Source of the DNA: PALSA-270 sp963770245
Lineage (GTDB): Bacteria > Acidobacteriota > Terriglobia > Terriglobales > Acidobacteriaceae
Length of the DNA stretch: 64,000 nucleotides
Direction: 5' to 3'
NCBI GenBank assembly: GCA_963770245.1
Contig: CAVYOX010000014.1
Location: 62,001-126,000, forward strand
Below, in pieces: positions 16,202-25,648 of the stretch (the first letter of the stretch is position 1; every line of letters begins with the position of its first letter). A program made the position numbers and the translations under genes. The notes below the pieces were generated by a model, which made no database searches, was not told the DNA's origin, and worked only from the letters and a program-made list of their open reading frames with translations.

Positions 16202-17493
16202 GCTCTGGCAGCGATAGAGGCACCCGCGCCCGTCCTACATTTTGCCCGCTCGTAGGGGTGGCGCTGCTGCTTGTCGGTGCAATCTGCGGCAGAGCGCAGG
16301 ACACGCCGCAAGAACGGACGTTCAGTCAATCCAAGCCGGCGGTGGAGAAAGCTCTCAAGAGCCTGCAGCCTTTCACGGCGGGACGGATCCCGATCTTGGA
16401 TGGCTTCGCTCGTCCCGGCAACCTTCCCATGGACCGGTTTCAGCGCGGCTACTATCAGTGCACGGTCGAAGTGCTGGCATCGGGTTCTGCCGGATCCTTG
16501 GTTCGGGTCCGGGCCAGGATCACTGCCTGGTACACCGACCGAACCCCTTCCGGCTCCGGCTACCGTGCCCTGCCGTCGAACGGGCGCCTGGAGACTGATC
16601 TGCTCGATCGTCTCTCGGATGCACTCGGAGAAAGTCCGCCCGCGTTTGAGGCCGGACCGCCCTCCCGATCGCCCTCTGCGGTCGCTCACCATCCCACCAC
16701 GGCGGAGCCCACGGTCTCGGCCCCGATGCCCAGGCTGCCAGCATCTTCTTTGTACGGAGGACTCCAGGTGCCAACTCCGGGCAGCGACCCATCCGCGTCG
16801 CTCGAGGGGCAAACTGAGGCGGCCGAGAAGCACGAGAGGGACCTTGCGTCTGAAGCCAAGGGGTTAGAAGAAATCCTCGAAAACCAATCTCATCCCGACA
16901 ATCTGGCCGCCGTGAAAAAGACCGGCACTCCGGTACTACAGAGCGCGAAGGCGGACGCGCCCGTGCTGTTTGCCGCGACCGCCGGAGACGAGTTCGAGAT
17001 CTTGGATACCAGCTTGGAGTGGGTCCACGTCCGCATCTCGGGCCTCTCGCGGGGATGGATTCGCCGCGCCAGCCTGGAAATGCCCGGCGATCAGACCGCT
17101 GAGCGACAAGCCATCGGCGGCTCGCGCCCCGTCGATGCGGCGGCATTTCACGTGACCGCCGAACAATTCGCACCTTTCCCGGGAGACTGGGTGGCGCTCC
17201 GGGGAAAAACCGTGAAGATCGTCTCTGTGCAGAAGTCCAACGAGAATGCCAAAGACCCCGGCCCGCAAGCCAGGCTCGAGTTCGCCAAGGCCCTGTTCAC
17301 CAAGGAGTACCCCGAAGCGTCATTGGCCTCCGACGGAATCGTCTTGATTTTCGATTCCGAAGACGGGGGGATGGTGGCCGCCGCTCTCCCGTCTCTGCAG
17401 CAGTGGAAAGTCGGCACGTTGTCAGACGAAGCCTTCTGGCGCCAGTGCTTCTTCGATCCTCCGGAAGCATTTACTCCGTCAGCGAATCGCTAG
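16198..17493 (+). CDS. Secreted protein with SH3-like domain, tandem paralog
   Basis: A 431-residue protein whose ATG at 16198 overlaps the stop of the previous gene, implying translational coupling. It has an N-terminal hydrophobic signal (FCPLVGVALLLVGAICG), a folded region at about 40-130, a proline/serine-rich linker, a charged helix (EGQTEAAEKHERDLASEAKGLEEILENQ), and then an SH3-type stretch 'VLQSAKADAPVLFAATAGDEFEILD...WVHVRISGLSRGWIRRASLEMP' at about 265-310. The last 120 residues form another globular part without a name. The order helix-SH3 mirrors the preceding gene. Function unknown; probably periplasmic or envelope-associated. Confidence 0.7.
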   Translation: MSSGSDRGTRARPTFCPLVGVALLLVGAICGRAQDTPQERTFSQSKPAVEKALKSLQPFTAGRIPILDGFARPGNLPMDRFQRGYYQCTVEVLASGSAGSLVRVRARITAWYTDRTPSGSGYRALPSNGRLETDLLDRLSDALGESPPAFEAGPPSRSPSAVAHHPTTAEPTVSAPMPRLPASSLYGGLQVPTPGSDPSASLEGQTEAAEKHERDLASEAKGLEEILENQSHPDNLAAVKKTGTPVLQSAKADAPVLFAATAGDEFEILDTSLEWVHVRISGLSRGWIRRASLEMPGDQTAERQAIGGSRPVDAAAFHVTAEQFAPFPGDWVALRGKTVKIVSVQKSNENAKDPGPQARLEFAKALFTKEYPEASLASDGIVLIFDSEDGGMVAAALPSLQQWKVGTLSDEAFWRQCFFDPPEAFTPSANR

Positions 17494-17781
17494 CCCACCG
17501 CGAAAGCACGGAAATCCGACGACGGGAACGAGGGCCGTCTGGCCACCCTCAACCTACCGAAGGAACATCAGCGGGCCAAGCTTGACCGTGAGATAACCGG
17601 AGGTGACCAAGAGCCCACCAGGCAAGTTCCGGTGTAGGGATTTAGCGTGACTTCTAAGCGATCCTTCCGCGAGGTTGTAGCAGGTTATGGATGCAGCCCG
17701 TGGGCTCCTGGCGCCGCAAATTGCCTTGCAATCCTTTTGGGAGACGTCCAAAATGAGCGGCCTGTGCCCTATGCCACCCAG

Positions 17782-19053
17782 ATGGAGGCGCCGCATCATC
17801 GGCTAGAGCCACTGCCGGGTGTCCTGGTACTGCTTGCGCTCTCGGTCTTCATCAACTATATCGACCGCGGGAGCCTCTCGATTGCCGCGCCGATCCTCAA
17901 GGATGAGCTTCACCTTTCCGCCTCCCAGCTGGGGATCCTGCTCTCATCCTTTTTCTGGACCTACGCCTGCTTTCAGATCGTCTCCGGGTGGTTGGTCGAC
18001 CGGTTCAACGTCAACTGGGTTCTGGCGATTGGATTCCTGGTCTGGTCTTCGGCTACTGCAGTCACCGGACTGGTCCATGGATTCGCCATCTTGCTGGCGG
18101 TCCGCCTCGTGCTCGGGATCGGCGAATCGGTGGCTTACCCGTCCTACTCAAAGATTGTGGCACGACACTTTTCCGAAGACCGACGCGGGTTCGCCAACTC
18201 GGTGATTGCGGCTGGCAATTTGTGCGGGCCGGGTTTCGGCATGTTCCTGGGAGGAGTGCTGATGGCCCGGTATGGCTGGCGGTCATTTTTTGTCGTCCTT
18301 GGCCTGGTCTGCCTGATCTGGCTGTTGTTCTGGTTGAGGTGGATGCCGCGCACCCCGATCGCGGAGGTCCATGACTTGTCGCAGGCCCCGGGCATCGTTG
18401 CCATTCTCGAACAGAGGTCCGCCTGGGGCACCTGCGTGGGCCTGTTCTCCGTAAACTATCTCTCTTATTTCTTGATCACCTGGCTGCCCTTCTACCTGGT
18501 GCGCGAGCGCCATTTCTCGATGAGCAAAATGGCAAACGTCGCCGGAGGTTCGTACTTAGCCGCCGCTGTGGTTGCGACTTTCTGCGGCTGGCTTTCCGAC
18601 CGTTGGATTGAGGCTGGCAGGTCTCCCACCCGCGTGCGTAAGACATTCACGGGAGCCGGCCTGGGCTGCGCGGGTGCTTTTCTTCTCGCATGCGTTTTGG
18701 CCGGACCGAGGCTCTCGATCGTGACCTTGGCTCTGGCCACGATGTCGCTCGGAGCATGCTTTTCGAACCTGTGGGCCATCACGCAGACTTTGGCCGGCCC
18801 TGAAGCTGCGGGTCGCTGGACTGGCGTGCAAAATTTTGCGGGAAATCTCGCGGGCTGGTTTGGCCCCGCCCTCACCGGATTCGTGCTCGACCGCACCGGG
18901 CAATTTCTCTGGCCCTTTGCCATCACGGCGGCAGTGGCGCTGCTCGGAACGCTGGCCTGGGTGTTTATGGTGGGTCCCTTGAAACCAGTGGTTTGGGACC
19001 TACCCGGGCGACGGCAGAATCCAGCCTACCCGAGCGGTCTTTCGGGACCGTAG
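17782..19053 (+). CDS. MFS transporter, anion:cation symporter type
   Basis: A 423-residue transporter with about 12 helices. I start it at the ATG at 17782 (MEAPHHRLEPLPG), since family members begin just before the first helix and the 45 codons upstream look non-coding. The 'SVFINYIDRGSLSIAAP' first helix, 'GWLVDRFNVNWVLAIGF' loop 2-3 motif and 'GIGESVAYPSYSKIVARHF' helix 4 are typical of the ACS family, which takes up organic acids such as hexuronates, glucarate or phthalate. The substrate cannot be told. It converges with argJ at its 3' end, leaving only about 20 bases. Confidence 0.85.
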   Translation: MEAPHHRLEPLPGVLVLLALSVFINYIDRGSLSIAAPILKDELHLSASQLGILLSSFFWTYACFQIVSGWLVDRFNVNWVLAIGFLVWSSATAVTGLVHGFAILLAVRLVLGIGESVAYPSYSKIVARHFSEDRRGFANSVIAAGNLCGPGFGMFLGGVLMARYGWRSFFVVLGLVCLIWLLFWLRWMPRTPIAEVHDLSQAPGIVAILEQRSAWGTCVGLFSVNYLSYFLITWLPFYLVRERHFSMSKMANVAGGSYLAAAVVATFCGWLSDRWIEAGRSPTRVRKTFTGAGLGCAGAFLLACVLAGPRLSIVTLALATMSLGACFSNLWAITQTLAGPEAAGRWTGVQNFAGNLAGWFGPALTGFVLDRTGQFLWPFAITAAVALLGTLAWVFMVGPLKPVVWDLPGRRQNPAYPSGLSGP

Positions 19054-19073
19054 ACTTCGATCGGAGACCGGAG

Positions 19074-20291
19074 CTAGGTGGAGTAATCGGCATTGATGCG
19101 GATGTATTCCGCGGTCAGGTCGGTGGTGAGAAACCGGACTCGACTCCGGCCCCGCCGAAGTTTCACGCGGATGTCACAGCTCGGCTGAGCCAGGTCCTGA
19201 TGGGCGCCGGCCTGGTCAAAGGGATGTGCCTTGCCGCCGCGAAATACCAGCTGCTTGCCAATGGCGATCTCAAGTTGATCCGGAAGAATCGGCACGCCAC
19301 AAGAGCCCACCGCCGCGAGGATACGGCCCCAGTTTGGATCGGCGCCCGCCCATGCCGTCTTGACGAGCGGCGAGCGAGCAATCGCCCTGGCCACCTGCAG
19401 CGCTTCTGGGCGACTCCTCGCCTGCTCGACGAACAGGCGAATCACATGCTGCACACCTTCCCCGTCGGCCACAATCTGCTCGGCCAGCGATTGGCAGACA
19501 TGCAGCAGAGCAGCGGCAAATTGCTTTCGCACGCCGGACTGATGGAGCGAAACCGCGCTCTGTCCGCTGGCCAGCAGCAGTACGGTGTCATTCGTTGAGG
19601 TGTCTCCGTCCACCAAAATGCAATTGAAGGTCTGGTCGCAGGTCTGCCGCAGGAGCCGCCGCAATTCCTCGGTCCCGGCCTGGGCATCGGTGCACAGGTA
19701 GACCAGCATGGTCGCAAGCTGCGGATGAATCATGCCGGAACCTTTGGCGACCCCGGTCAGCATGGCGACATTGTTCCCGGAGCGAAACTGCGCCGAGGCC
19801 ACCTTGGGACGCAAGTCCGTGGTCATAATGGCCTGTACGAAGTTGTTCAACCCGTGTTCGGTCGCTTGCTTGGCCGCGATCAACTGGGGAAGCTTGCTTA
19901 CAATCTTTTCGGCAGGCAAGGGAACACCAATGATCCCGGTGGAGGATGGGAATACTTCCTCGGGATTCACCCCGAGAAGTCGGGCGGTTTCGCGGCAGAT
20001 CTGGCGGCAAGCGCGAAGTCCGGCCGGACCGGTGGCGCAGTTGGCGTTTCCCGAGTTCACCAGGACCGCCCGCACCCGGCCTCTGCTGGCTACAAGAGAC
20101 GCGCGGTCCACCAGCAAAGGCGCGGCCACGACTCGGTTCTTGGTAAAAACGGCGGCGGCCGTGGTTCCTCGACAGGCTTCGATCAGCGCCAGATCGGGGC
20201 GTCCACTGGCCTTGACCCCCGCTGCGACCGCAGAAAAAGCAAAGCCTTTCGGCAGAAGTGTGGAGTTTAAAGGAGCTGCCAGATGGTTCAT
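19074..20291 (-). CDS. argJ: Ornithine acetyltransferase (bifunctional ArgJ)
   Basis: A 405-residue protein that transfers the acetyl group from N-acetylornithine to glutamate, recycling acetyl and making ornithine; bifunctional members also use acetyl-CoA. The self-cleavage site is clear: HPQLA-T194-MLVYL, where Thr194 becomes the N-terminal nucleophile of the beta subunit. 'STGIIGVPLP' and 'GANPNWGRI'-like 'GADPNWGRILAAVG' are further family motifs. It is the last gene of the arginine operon; its ATG overlaps the stop of the short acetyltransferase before it (ATGA). With ArgJ present no argE is needed, and none is seen. Confidence 0.96.
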   Translation of the reverse strand: MNHLAAPLNSTLLPKGFAFSAVAAGVKASGRPDLALIEACRGTTAAAVFTKNRVVAAPLLVDRASLVASRGRVRAVLVNSGNANCATGPAGLRACRQICRETARLLGVNPEEVFPSSTGIIGVPLPAEKIVSKLPQLIAAKQATEHGLNNFVQAIMTTDLRPKVASAQFRSGNNVAMLTGVAKGSGMIHPQLATMLVYLCTDAQAGTEELRRLLRQTCDQTFNCILVDGDTSTNDTVLLLASGQSAVSLHQSGVRKQFAAALLHVCQSLAEQIVADGEGVQHVIRLFVEQARSRPEALQVARAIARSPLVKTAWAGADPNWGRILAAVGSCGVPILPDQLEIAIGKQLVFRGGKAHPFDQAGAHQDLAQPSCDIRVKLRRGRSRVRFLTTDLTAEYIRINADYST

Positions 20292-20797
20292 ACCTCCAGC
20301 TTCACCAGGAAGCTTGCAGGTTCAGGCAGGATCGCGAATCTGGGCAACTCGCCGCGGACCATCGCCACCTCGTCGCAGCAATGCAGTCTGGGGCATACCC
20401 AGCAGTCCTTGTGAATTTTATCGGGTAGGTCCTCGCGCTGGGCCAGGCTGAAGCCCAGGTGGGCAAAGAACTCCGGTTTGCGGGTAAACAAGCAAATGCA
20501 GCTCACGGAATGCTTTTCGGATTCTTCGAGAAGCGCCTCGACTACCCGCTTTCCGCCGCCGGATTTCTGGTAGGCGGGATCCACCGTAATGGAGCGGATC
20601 TCCGCCAGATGCTGCCCGTAGAGGTGGAGTGCGCCGCAACCGATGATGCGTCCGCGATGCTCGAGCACGACGAAGTCGCGCACGTTCTCGCAGATTTCGG
20701 CGAAGCTCCGGGGCAGCAGAGTGCCGTCGCCGGAGTACGCACTGATCAATTCGTGAATGCGTTCCGCATCGGGAAGGATAGCGTCACGCGTGCGCAT
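20288..20797 (-). CDS. argA: Short N-acetylglutamate synthase-like GNAT acetyltransferase
   Basis: A 169-residue GNAT protein, started at the ATG at 20797, which lies inside the end of argH (14-base overlap). The pattern matches the short, kinase-domain-free N-acetylglutamate synthases: 'RDAILPDAERIHELISAYSGDGTLLPRS', 'ENVRDFVVLEHRGRIIGCGALHLYG', 'LAEIRSITVDPAYQKSGGGKRVVEALL' with the acetyl-CoA loop, and 'CLFTRKPEFFAHLGF'. It would make N-acetylglutamate, the first step of the pathway, while ArgJ recycles acetyl groups. The placement between argH and argJ strongly supports the role. Short synthases are usually inhibited by arginine differently from classical ArgA; that cannot be judged here. 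Confidence 0.85.
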   Translation of the reverse strand: MRTRDAILPDAERIHELISAYSGDGTLLPRSFAEICENVRDFVVLEHRGRIIGCGALHLYGQHLAEIRSITVDPAYQKSGGGKRVVEALLEESEKHSVSCICLFTRKPEFFAHLGFSLAQREDLPDKIHKDCWVCPRLHCCDEVAMVRGELPRFAILPEPASFLVKLEV

Positions 20798-22187
20798 GAA
20801 TGTCCTCCCGGATCGATCCGATTCTCTGCTTGGCATCGGTGATTGCTTGACGGACGCGCGCCGGCGCCGTGCCCCCCGGCACATCGTGAATGGCTAGCAC
20901 GCGGTCAAGCTGCAGGCAGGAATAGAAATTCTGCTCAAAGGCTGGATTCAATTTCTTCAATTCCTCCAAAGGCAAGTCCTGAAACTCGCAACCCTTCTCC
21001 AGGCACAACTGCACAGCTTTGCCCACCTGCTCATGCGCCAGCCGGAAAGCGACGCCGCGCTGCACCAGATAGGTGGCCGCGGCCCAGGCGTTCATGAATC
21101 CGCTCTGGGCGGCATTTTGCATGCGATCGTGGTCAAACTCCACCGCCTTCATCCAACCGGTCGCCAAAGGCAGGAGCGACAGTACAGTTTCAGTTGCGTC
21201 AAACAGAGGTTCCTGGGTCTCCTGCAAATCCTTGTTGTAGGCCAGTGGCAGACCCTTCACCGCCACCAGCAAAGCCATGACGTTACCGATCACGCGACCC
21301 GACTTGCCGCGGGTCAATTCCAGCAAATCCGGATTCTTCTTTTGCGGCATGGCGCTGCTTCCGGTGGAGTACGCTTCCGGCAGATGCACGAAGCCAAATT
21401 CCTGGGTGGAGAATAAGATCATCTCCTCCGCCCAGCGGCTCAGATGCAGAGCCAGCAGCGAAAGCACGCTGGCAAACTCCAAGACGAAGTCGCGATCGCT
21501 GGTTGCGTCCATACTGTTTCCCGTCGGCTGATCGAAGCCGAGGGTTTCTGCCATGGTCCGGCGATCGAGCGGCAAGGTCGTGCCCGCCACCGCGCCCGAC
21601 CCCAGCGGACAGACATTCAGCCGCTTGCGACAATCCGCGAGCCGGTCGGCGTCGCGCAGAAACATCTCTAGGTAGGCCAGCAGCCAGTGCGCAACCAGCA
21701 CCGGCTCTGCCTGCTGCAAATGCGTATACGCAGGCATGGCAGCATCCCCGGCTTGCTCGGCGCGCTCGAGAACAACCGCGAGCCACTCCGCCAAATCGGC
21801 GCGTAGTTGGTCGATGCCAGCCCGGACATACAGACGGAGATCGGTGGCGATCTGCTCGTTGCGACTGCGTCCACTGTGCAGTTTGTAGCCCGTGTTCCCG
21901 ATCAGCCCGACCAGCTGTTTCTCAACGAAGTGATGAACGTCCTCAGCATCGCCATCCTCGAGAAACGCCGGCACCGTAGCCGCCTTCTGCGCAATCTGCT
22001 CCAGACCCTCGAGAATGGCAATCAACTCGCTCGAAGAAAGAACATCGGCGTCCTTCAAGGCACGAGCGTGGGCCTGGCTGGCCGCCACTTCCTGGGACAA
22101 CAGCCGCCGGTCGAAGCCGAAGGACCGCTGCCAGCGCTCGAAATCCGGGTCCAGAGGCTGCCGAAAGCGGCCCGACCACATCTTCAT
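20784..22187 (-). CDS. argH: Argininosuccinate lyase
   Basis: A 467-residue enzyme that splits argininosuccinate into arginine and fumarate, the last step of arginine synthesis. The start is the ATG at 22187 (MKMWSGRF), overlapping the argG stop as ATGA; a longer upstream frame is only the shadow of argG. The fumarase/aspartase superfamily signature 'GSSAMPQKKNPD' with the catalytic serine loop is intact, as are 'HSGRSRNEQIATDLRLY' and 'YTHLQQAEPVLVAHW' with the active-site histidine. Length and motifs are normal for the family. Confidence 0.97.
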   Translation of the reverse strand: MKMWSGRFRQPLDPDFERWQRSFGFDRRLLSQEVAASQAHARALKDADVLSSSELIAILEGLEQIAQKAATVPAFLEDGDAEDVHHFVEKQLVGLIGNTGYKLHSGRSRNEQIATDLRLYVRAGIDQLRADLAEWLAVVLERAEQAGDAAMPAYTHLQQAEPVLVAHWLLAYLEMFLRDADRLADCRKRLNVCPLGSGAVAGTTLPLDRRTMAETLGFDQPTGNSMDATSDRDFVLEFASVLSLLALHLSRWAEEMILFSTQEFGFVHLPEAYSTGSSAMPQKKNPDLLELTRGKSGRVIGNVMALLVAVKGLPLAYNKDLQETQEPLFDATETVLSLLPLATGWMKAVEFDHDRMQNAAQSGFMNAWAAATYLVQRGVAFRLAHEQVGKAVQLCLEKGCEFQDLPLEELKKLNPAFEQNFYSCLQLDRVLAIHDVPGGTAPARVRQAITDAKQRIGSIREDIHAHA

Positions 22188-23389
22188 CTCGCAACCTCCG
22201 AGCGCATCCGGGCACGCGAGCGCGAGGGCAGTCCCAGAATGCGAATGAATCCTTCCGCGTCTTTTTGGTCGTAGCTGTCGTCCATGGTGAACGAGGACAG
22301 ACTGGTGCGATAGAGCGAGTTCTGCGACTGACGGCTGACCACCGCCACATTGCCCTTGTACAGCGACAAGGTGATCGAACCGGTCACGTCTTGTTGCGTG
22401 CTCTCGACGAACGCGTCCAGAGCCTCCCGCAAAGGGGTGAACCACAGGCCGAAGTAGACCAGTTCCGCATATTTCAGACCCATATGCTGCTTGAAGTGCA
22501 TGACATCGCGCTCCAGGCAGAGGGCTTCGAGCTCACGATGCGAAGCCACCAAGAGGGTTCCACCCGGAGTTTCATAGCAGCCGCGGGACTTGATGCCCAC
22601 GAAGCGGTTCTCCACCAGATCGACTCGGCCAATGGCGTTGCGCGCGCCAATTTCATTCAGCAATTCCACCAACGCGACCGGCTCAAGCCTCATCCGATTG
22701 ACCGAGACCGGGACTCCCTTTTCGAACCCAATTTCCACCTGTTCCTCACGGTCGGGAGCCTCTTGTGGCGAGCGAGTCAGCTGCCAGGTTCCGGGCAGAG
22801 GCGGGTTGGCGGCGTCTTCCAGTTCGCCACCTTCGTGGCTGATGTGCCAGAGATTGCGATCCCGGCTGTGGATCTTCTGCCGGCTGGCCGCTACCGTGAT
22901 GCCGTGCTGCTCGGCATAGTCCAGGCAATCCTCGCGCGATTTCAAAGTCCATTCGCGCCACGGGGCAATCACTTTGAGTTCGGGCGCGAGCGCCTGATAG
23001 GTAAGTTCGAACCGGACCTGGTCATTGCCTTTGCCGGTGCATCCATGGGCCACCGCGGTCGCCCCCTCGCGCAGCGCGACTTCCACTTGATGCTTGGCGA
23101 TGACCGGACGCGCCATCGATGTGCCCAACAGATACTTGTGCTCGTACACGGCGCCGGCCTTGAGCGCCGGGAATACGTAGCCCGTCAGGAATTCCTCGCG
23201 CAGGTCTTCCACCACGACCTTGCTGGCCCCAGTCTTGTAAGCTTTTTCGACGACGGCATCGATATCGTCTCCCTGGCCTACGTCACCGACCATGGCAATC
23301 ACATCGCAGGCATAGTTCTCCTTCAACCAGGGAATGATGATGGAGGTGTCCAAGCCTCCCGAGTATGCCAGCACAACTTTCTCAGACAT
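22184..23389 (-). CDS. argG: Argininosuccinate synthase
   Basis: A 401-residue ligase that joins citrulline and aspartate using ATP. The N-terminal PP-loop 'VVLAYSGGLDTSIIIPWLKE' binds ATP, 'GCTGKGNDQVRFE' is the second family signature, and 'SVNRMRLEPVALVELLNEIGARNAIGRVDLVENR' is typical of the multimerisation region. The ATG at 23389 lies 8 bases inside the end of argF. Full length, without visible defects. Confidence 0.97.
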   Translation of the reverse strand: MSEKVVLAYSGGLDTSIIIPWLKENYACDVIAMVGDVGQGDDIDAVVEKAYKTGASKVVVEDLREEFLTGYVFPALKAGAVYEHKYLLGTSMARPVIAKHQVEVALREGATAVAHGCTGKGNDQVRFELTYQALAPELKVIAPWREWTLKSREDCLDYAEQHGITVAASRQKIHSRDRNLWHISHEGGELEDAANPPLPGTWQLTRSPQEAPDREEQVEIGFEKGVPVSVNRMRLEPVALVELLNEIGARNAIGRVDLVENRFVGIKSRGCYETPGGTLLVASHRELEALCLERDVMHFKQHMGLKYAELVYFGLWFTPLREALDAFVESTQQDVTGSITLSLYKGNVAVVSRQSQNSLYRTSLSSFTMDDSYDQKDAEGFIRILGLPSRSRARMRSEVAR

Positions 23390-24389
23390 GGGCGCTCCTT
23401 ACGGGCAAACGGTTCTTTCCACGGTCCAGCAATAACGTCAGAATGGCTTTTTGCACGTGCAGACGGCTCTCCGCCTGATCGAAAACGATCGAGCGCTCTG
23501 AGTCGATCACCCGGTCGGTGATCTCCTCGCCGCGATGCGCCGGCAGACAGTGCATGACGACCGCCTGCGGCGCCGCCAGAGCCACCAGTTCATCGTTGAC
23601 CTGGTAGGGCGGGAAAATCCTCGCCCGCTCGTCGGCTTCCTGTTCCTGGCCCATGCTGGCCCACGCATCGGTGTAGATGGCATCGGCCCCACGGACCGCC
23701 TCCCGCGGATCGGTGAGCAGTTCGATGCCGGCGCCGGTCTTTCCCGCCATCGCCTGCGCGGCGGCGACGATCTGCCGGTCGGGAGCGAAGCCCAGCGGCG
23801 TGGCCACCCGGATCTTCGAGCCGATACACGCGCAGGCCAGCAAGAGAGAATGCGCCACGTTGTTTCCGTCGCCAACGTAAGCCAGCTGAATCTTCTTCAG
23901 ATCGCCGAAGCGTTCCTGCAAGGTGAAGTAATCGGCCAGCGCCTGGCAGGGATGCTCCAGATCGCTGAGGGCGTTGATCACTGGAATCGAAGAGTGCTCC
24001 GCCATTCCCGTGACCGTGGCATGCGAGAAGGTGCGCAGCACGATGCCGTCCACCCAGCGTTCCAGATTGTGCGCGATGTCGCTCAATTTTTCGCGAGCGT
24101 CCAGGCGACCGTTGGTTTGGTCCACGAAAATGGCCAAACCACCGAGACTCGCCATTCCGGCCTCGAATGTGACCCGCGTACGCAGAGAAGGCTTCTCGAA
24201 GAACATCACGATCTGCTTGCCCGCCAGCACTTCGCGGAAATCCACCGGACGGCTCTTCATCAGCCCGGCTAGGTCAAAAATGGCTTCGACATCGATGGGT
24301 CCCAGATCGCGAATCGAAATGAGGTCGCGACAGGCAATCCCGGTGGTCGCAGAAACACTCCGTGGGGTGTTGATGGCTTGGCTGCTCAA
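23382..24389 (-). CDS. argF: Ornithine carbamoyltransferase
   Basis: A 335-residue transferase that makes citrulline from ornithine and carbamoyl phosphate. Carbamoyl-phosphate motif 'FFEKPSLRTRVTFE' (S-x-R-T-R), 'HPCQALADYFTL', and the ornithine loop 'MHCLPAHRGEEITDRV' are present. The HCLP motif indicates ornithine as acceptor rather than acetyl- or succinylornithine. The start appears to be TTG at 24389, overlapping the argD stop as TTGA, with a GGGGGG stretch at about nine bases. A rare start codon in mid-operon may lower its output relative to its neighbours. Confidence 0.95.
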   Translation of the reverse strand: MSSQAINTPRSVSATTGIACRDLISIRDLGPIDVEAIFDLAGLMKSRPVDFREVLAGKQIVMFFEKPSLRTRVTFEAGMASLGGLAIFVDQTNGRLDAREKLSDIAHNLERWVDGIVLRTFSHATVTGMAEHSSIPVINALSDLEHPCQALADYFTLQERFGDLKKIQLAYVGDGNNVAHSLLLACACIGSKIRVATPLGFAPDRQIVAAAQAMAGKTGAGIELLTDPREAVRGADAIYTDAWASMGQEQEADERARIFPPYQVNDELVALAAPQAVVMHCLPAHRGEEITDRVIDSERSIVFDQAESRLHVQKAILTLLLDRGKNRLPVRSAHV

Positions 24390-25648
24390 CGTAGTTGACC
24401 CCCCTGGGTAGACTTTCCCGCACGCCGCGAGCCCCGTCCCGGCTTGACGGGTGCCGAAGCCAGAGCGGAATCGAGCGCGCGAATCACTTCGTCGACGTGC
24501 TTTTTCTGGATGATGTAGGGCGGCAGAAACCGAAGCACGGTCTCATGCGTGCGATTGATCAGGATGCCGCGGTCGAGCAACCTCTGCACCGTGGCTTTTG
24601 CCGTGTCGGCCGAATCAATCTCAATCGCCAGCATCAGGCCCATCCCCCGAACTTCGAGGATCGAGGCGTGTTCGGCCTGCAGGGCTTCCAGTTTCTCGCG
24701 GAAGTAGCGGCCGATTTGCCGAATGTGGCCCATCAGGCCATCCACGGTTCGTAGAAATTCGATGGCCACGGCGCAGGCCAGCGGACCTCCGCCAAACGTG
24801 GTTCCGTGCATGCCGGGATGCATTCCGCTGGCCACCCGGTTGGTGGTCAGGATGGCGCCGAGCGGCAGACCGGCGGCCAGCGGCTTGGCTACGGTGACGA
24901 TGTCCGGCTTCACGCCATAATGCTGATAGGCGAAGTATTTTCCGGTGCGGCCCAAACCGCATTGGATCTCATCGATGATCAGCAAGGCGCCGGTGCGCTC
25001 GGTCAACTCCCGTGCCGTCCGCAGGAACTCCGGGCTCACGGGATAAATGCCGCCTTCTCCCTGGATTGTTTCCAGGCAGATGGCGCACACGCTGCCATCG
25101 AACTGCCGCTTCAGATCTTCGACGTCATTGAAGGCGACGAACCCCACGCCGGGCAGCAGCGGCGCAAAGGGATGACGATACTTTGCCTGACCGGTGGTCG
25201 CCAGCGAACCAAAGGTGCGGCCGTGGAAGGAATTTTCCAGCGCCAGAATGCGCCACTTGGCCTTGTGGCCATTCGAGTTCTCTCCCCGGGCTAGCGCCCG
25301 GGCGAGCTTGAGAGCGCCTTCCCAGGCTTCGGTGCCGCTGTTGCAGAAAAACGCTTTATCCAGGCTGGAAATCTTGGTCAGCCGTTTGGCCAGTTCCGCT
25401 TGGTACTCGTGATAGAACAAGTTGGAGACGTGAATCAGCCGGCCAGCCTGGCGCTTGAGCACAGTCTGGATCGCGGGATGCGCGTGCCCGAGCGCATTGA
25501 CCCCGAGCCCGCTGAGGAAATCGAGATAGCGTTTCCCTTCCGAGTCCCACAGGTAGACACCCCGTCCCCGGGTAAAGAGAACGCGCTGGCGATCGTAGGT
25601 TGGCAGCAACAACGCTTGCTCGGAACGCACTACTGACGCGAGATTCAT
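24386..25648 (-). CDS. argD: Acetylornithine aminotransferase
   Basis: A 420-residue class III PLP-dependent transaminase that converts N-acetylglutamate semialdehyde to N-acetylornithine. The start is the ATG at 25648, which overlaps the argB stop (ATGA). Features: 'YLDFLSGLGVNALGHAHP' at the N-terminus, 'FFCNSGTEAWEGALKLAR', 'LIIDEIQCGLGRTGKYFAYQ' with the cofactor-binding aspartate, and 'TVAKPLAAGLPLGAIL' with the PLP lysine. Some members also serve lysine synthesis as succinyldiaminopimelate aminotransferase. The clear arg context supports ArgD. Confidence 0.95.
   Translation of the reverse strand: MNLASVVRSEQALLLPTYDRQRVLFTRGRGVYLWDSEGKRYLDFLSGLGVNALGHAHPAIQTVLKRQAGRLIHVSNLFYHEYQAELAKRLTKISSLDKAFFCNSGTEAWEGALKLARALARGENSNGHKAKWRILALENSFHGRTFGSLATTGQAKYRHPFAPLLPGVGFVAFNDVEDLKRQFDGSVCAICLETIQGEGGIYPVSPEFLRTARELTERTGALLIIDEIQCGLGRTGKYFAYQHYGVKPDIVTVAKPLAAGLPLGAILTTNRVASGMHPGMHGTTFGGGPLACAVAIEFLRTVDGLMGHIRQIGRYFREKLEALQAEHASILEVRGMGLMLAIEIDSADTAKATVQRLLDRGILINRTHETVLRFLPPYIIQKKHVDEVIRALDSALASAPVKPGRGSRRAGKSTQGGQLR

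Noticed and set aside
22265..23521. A 418-codon plus-strand frame opposite argG
   Set aside because: It mirrors argG in a GC-rich genome; no family pattern or start signal.
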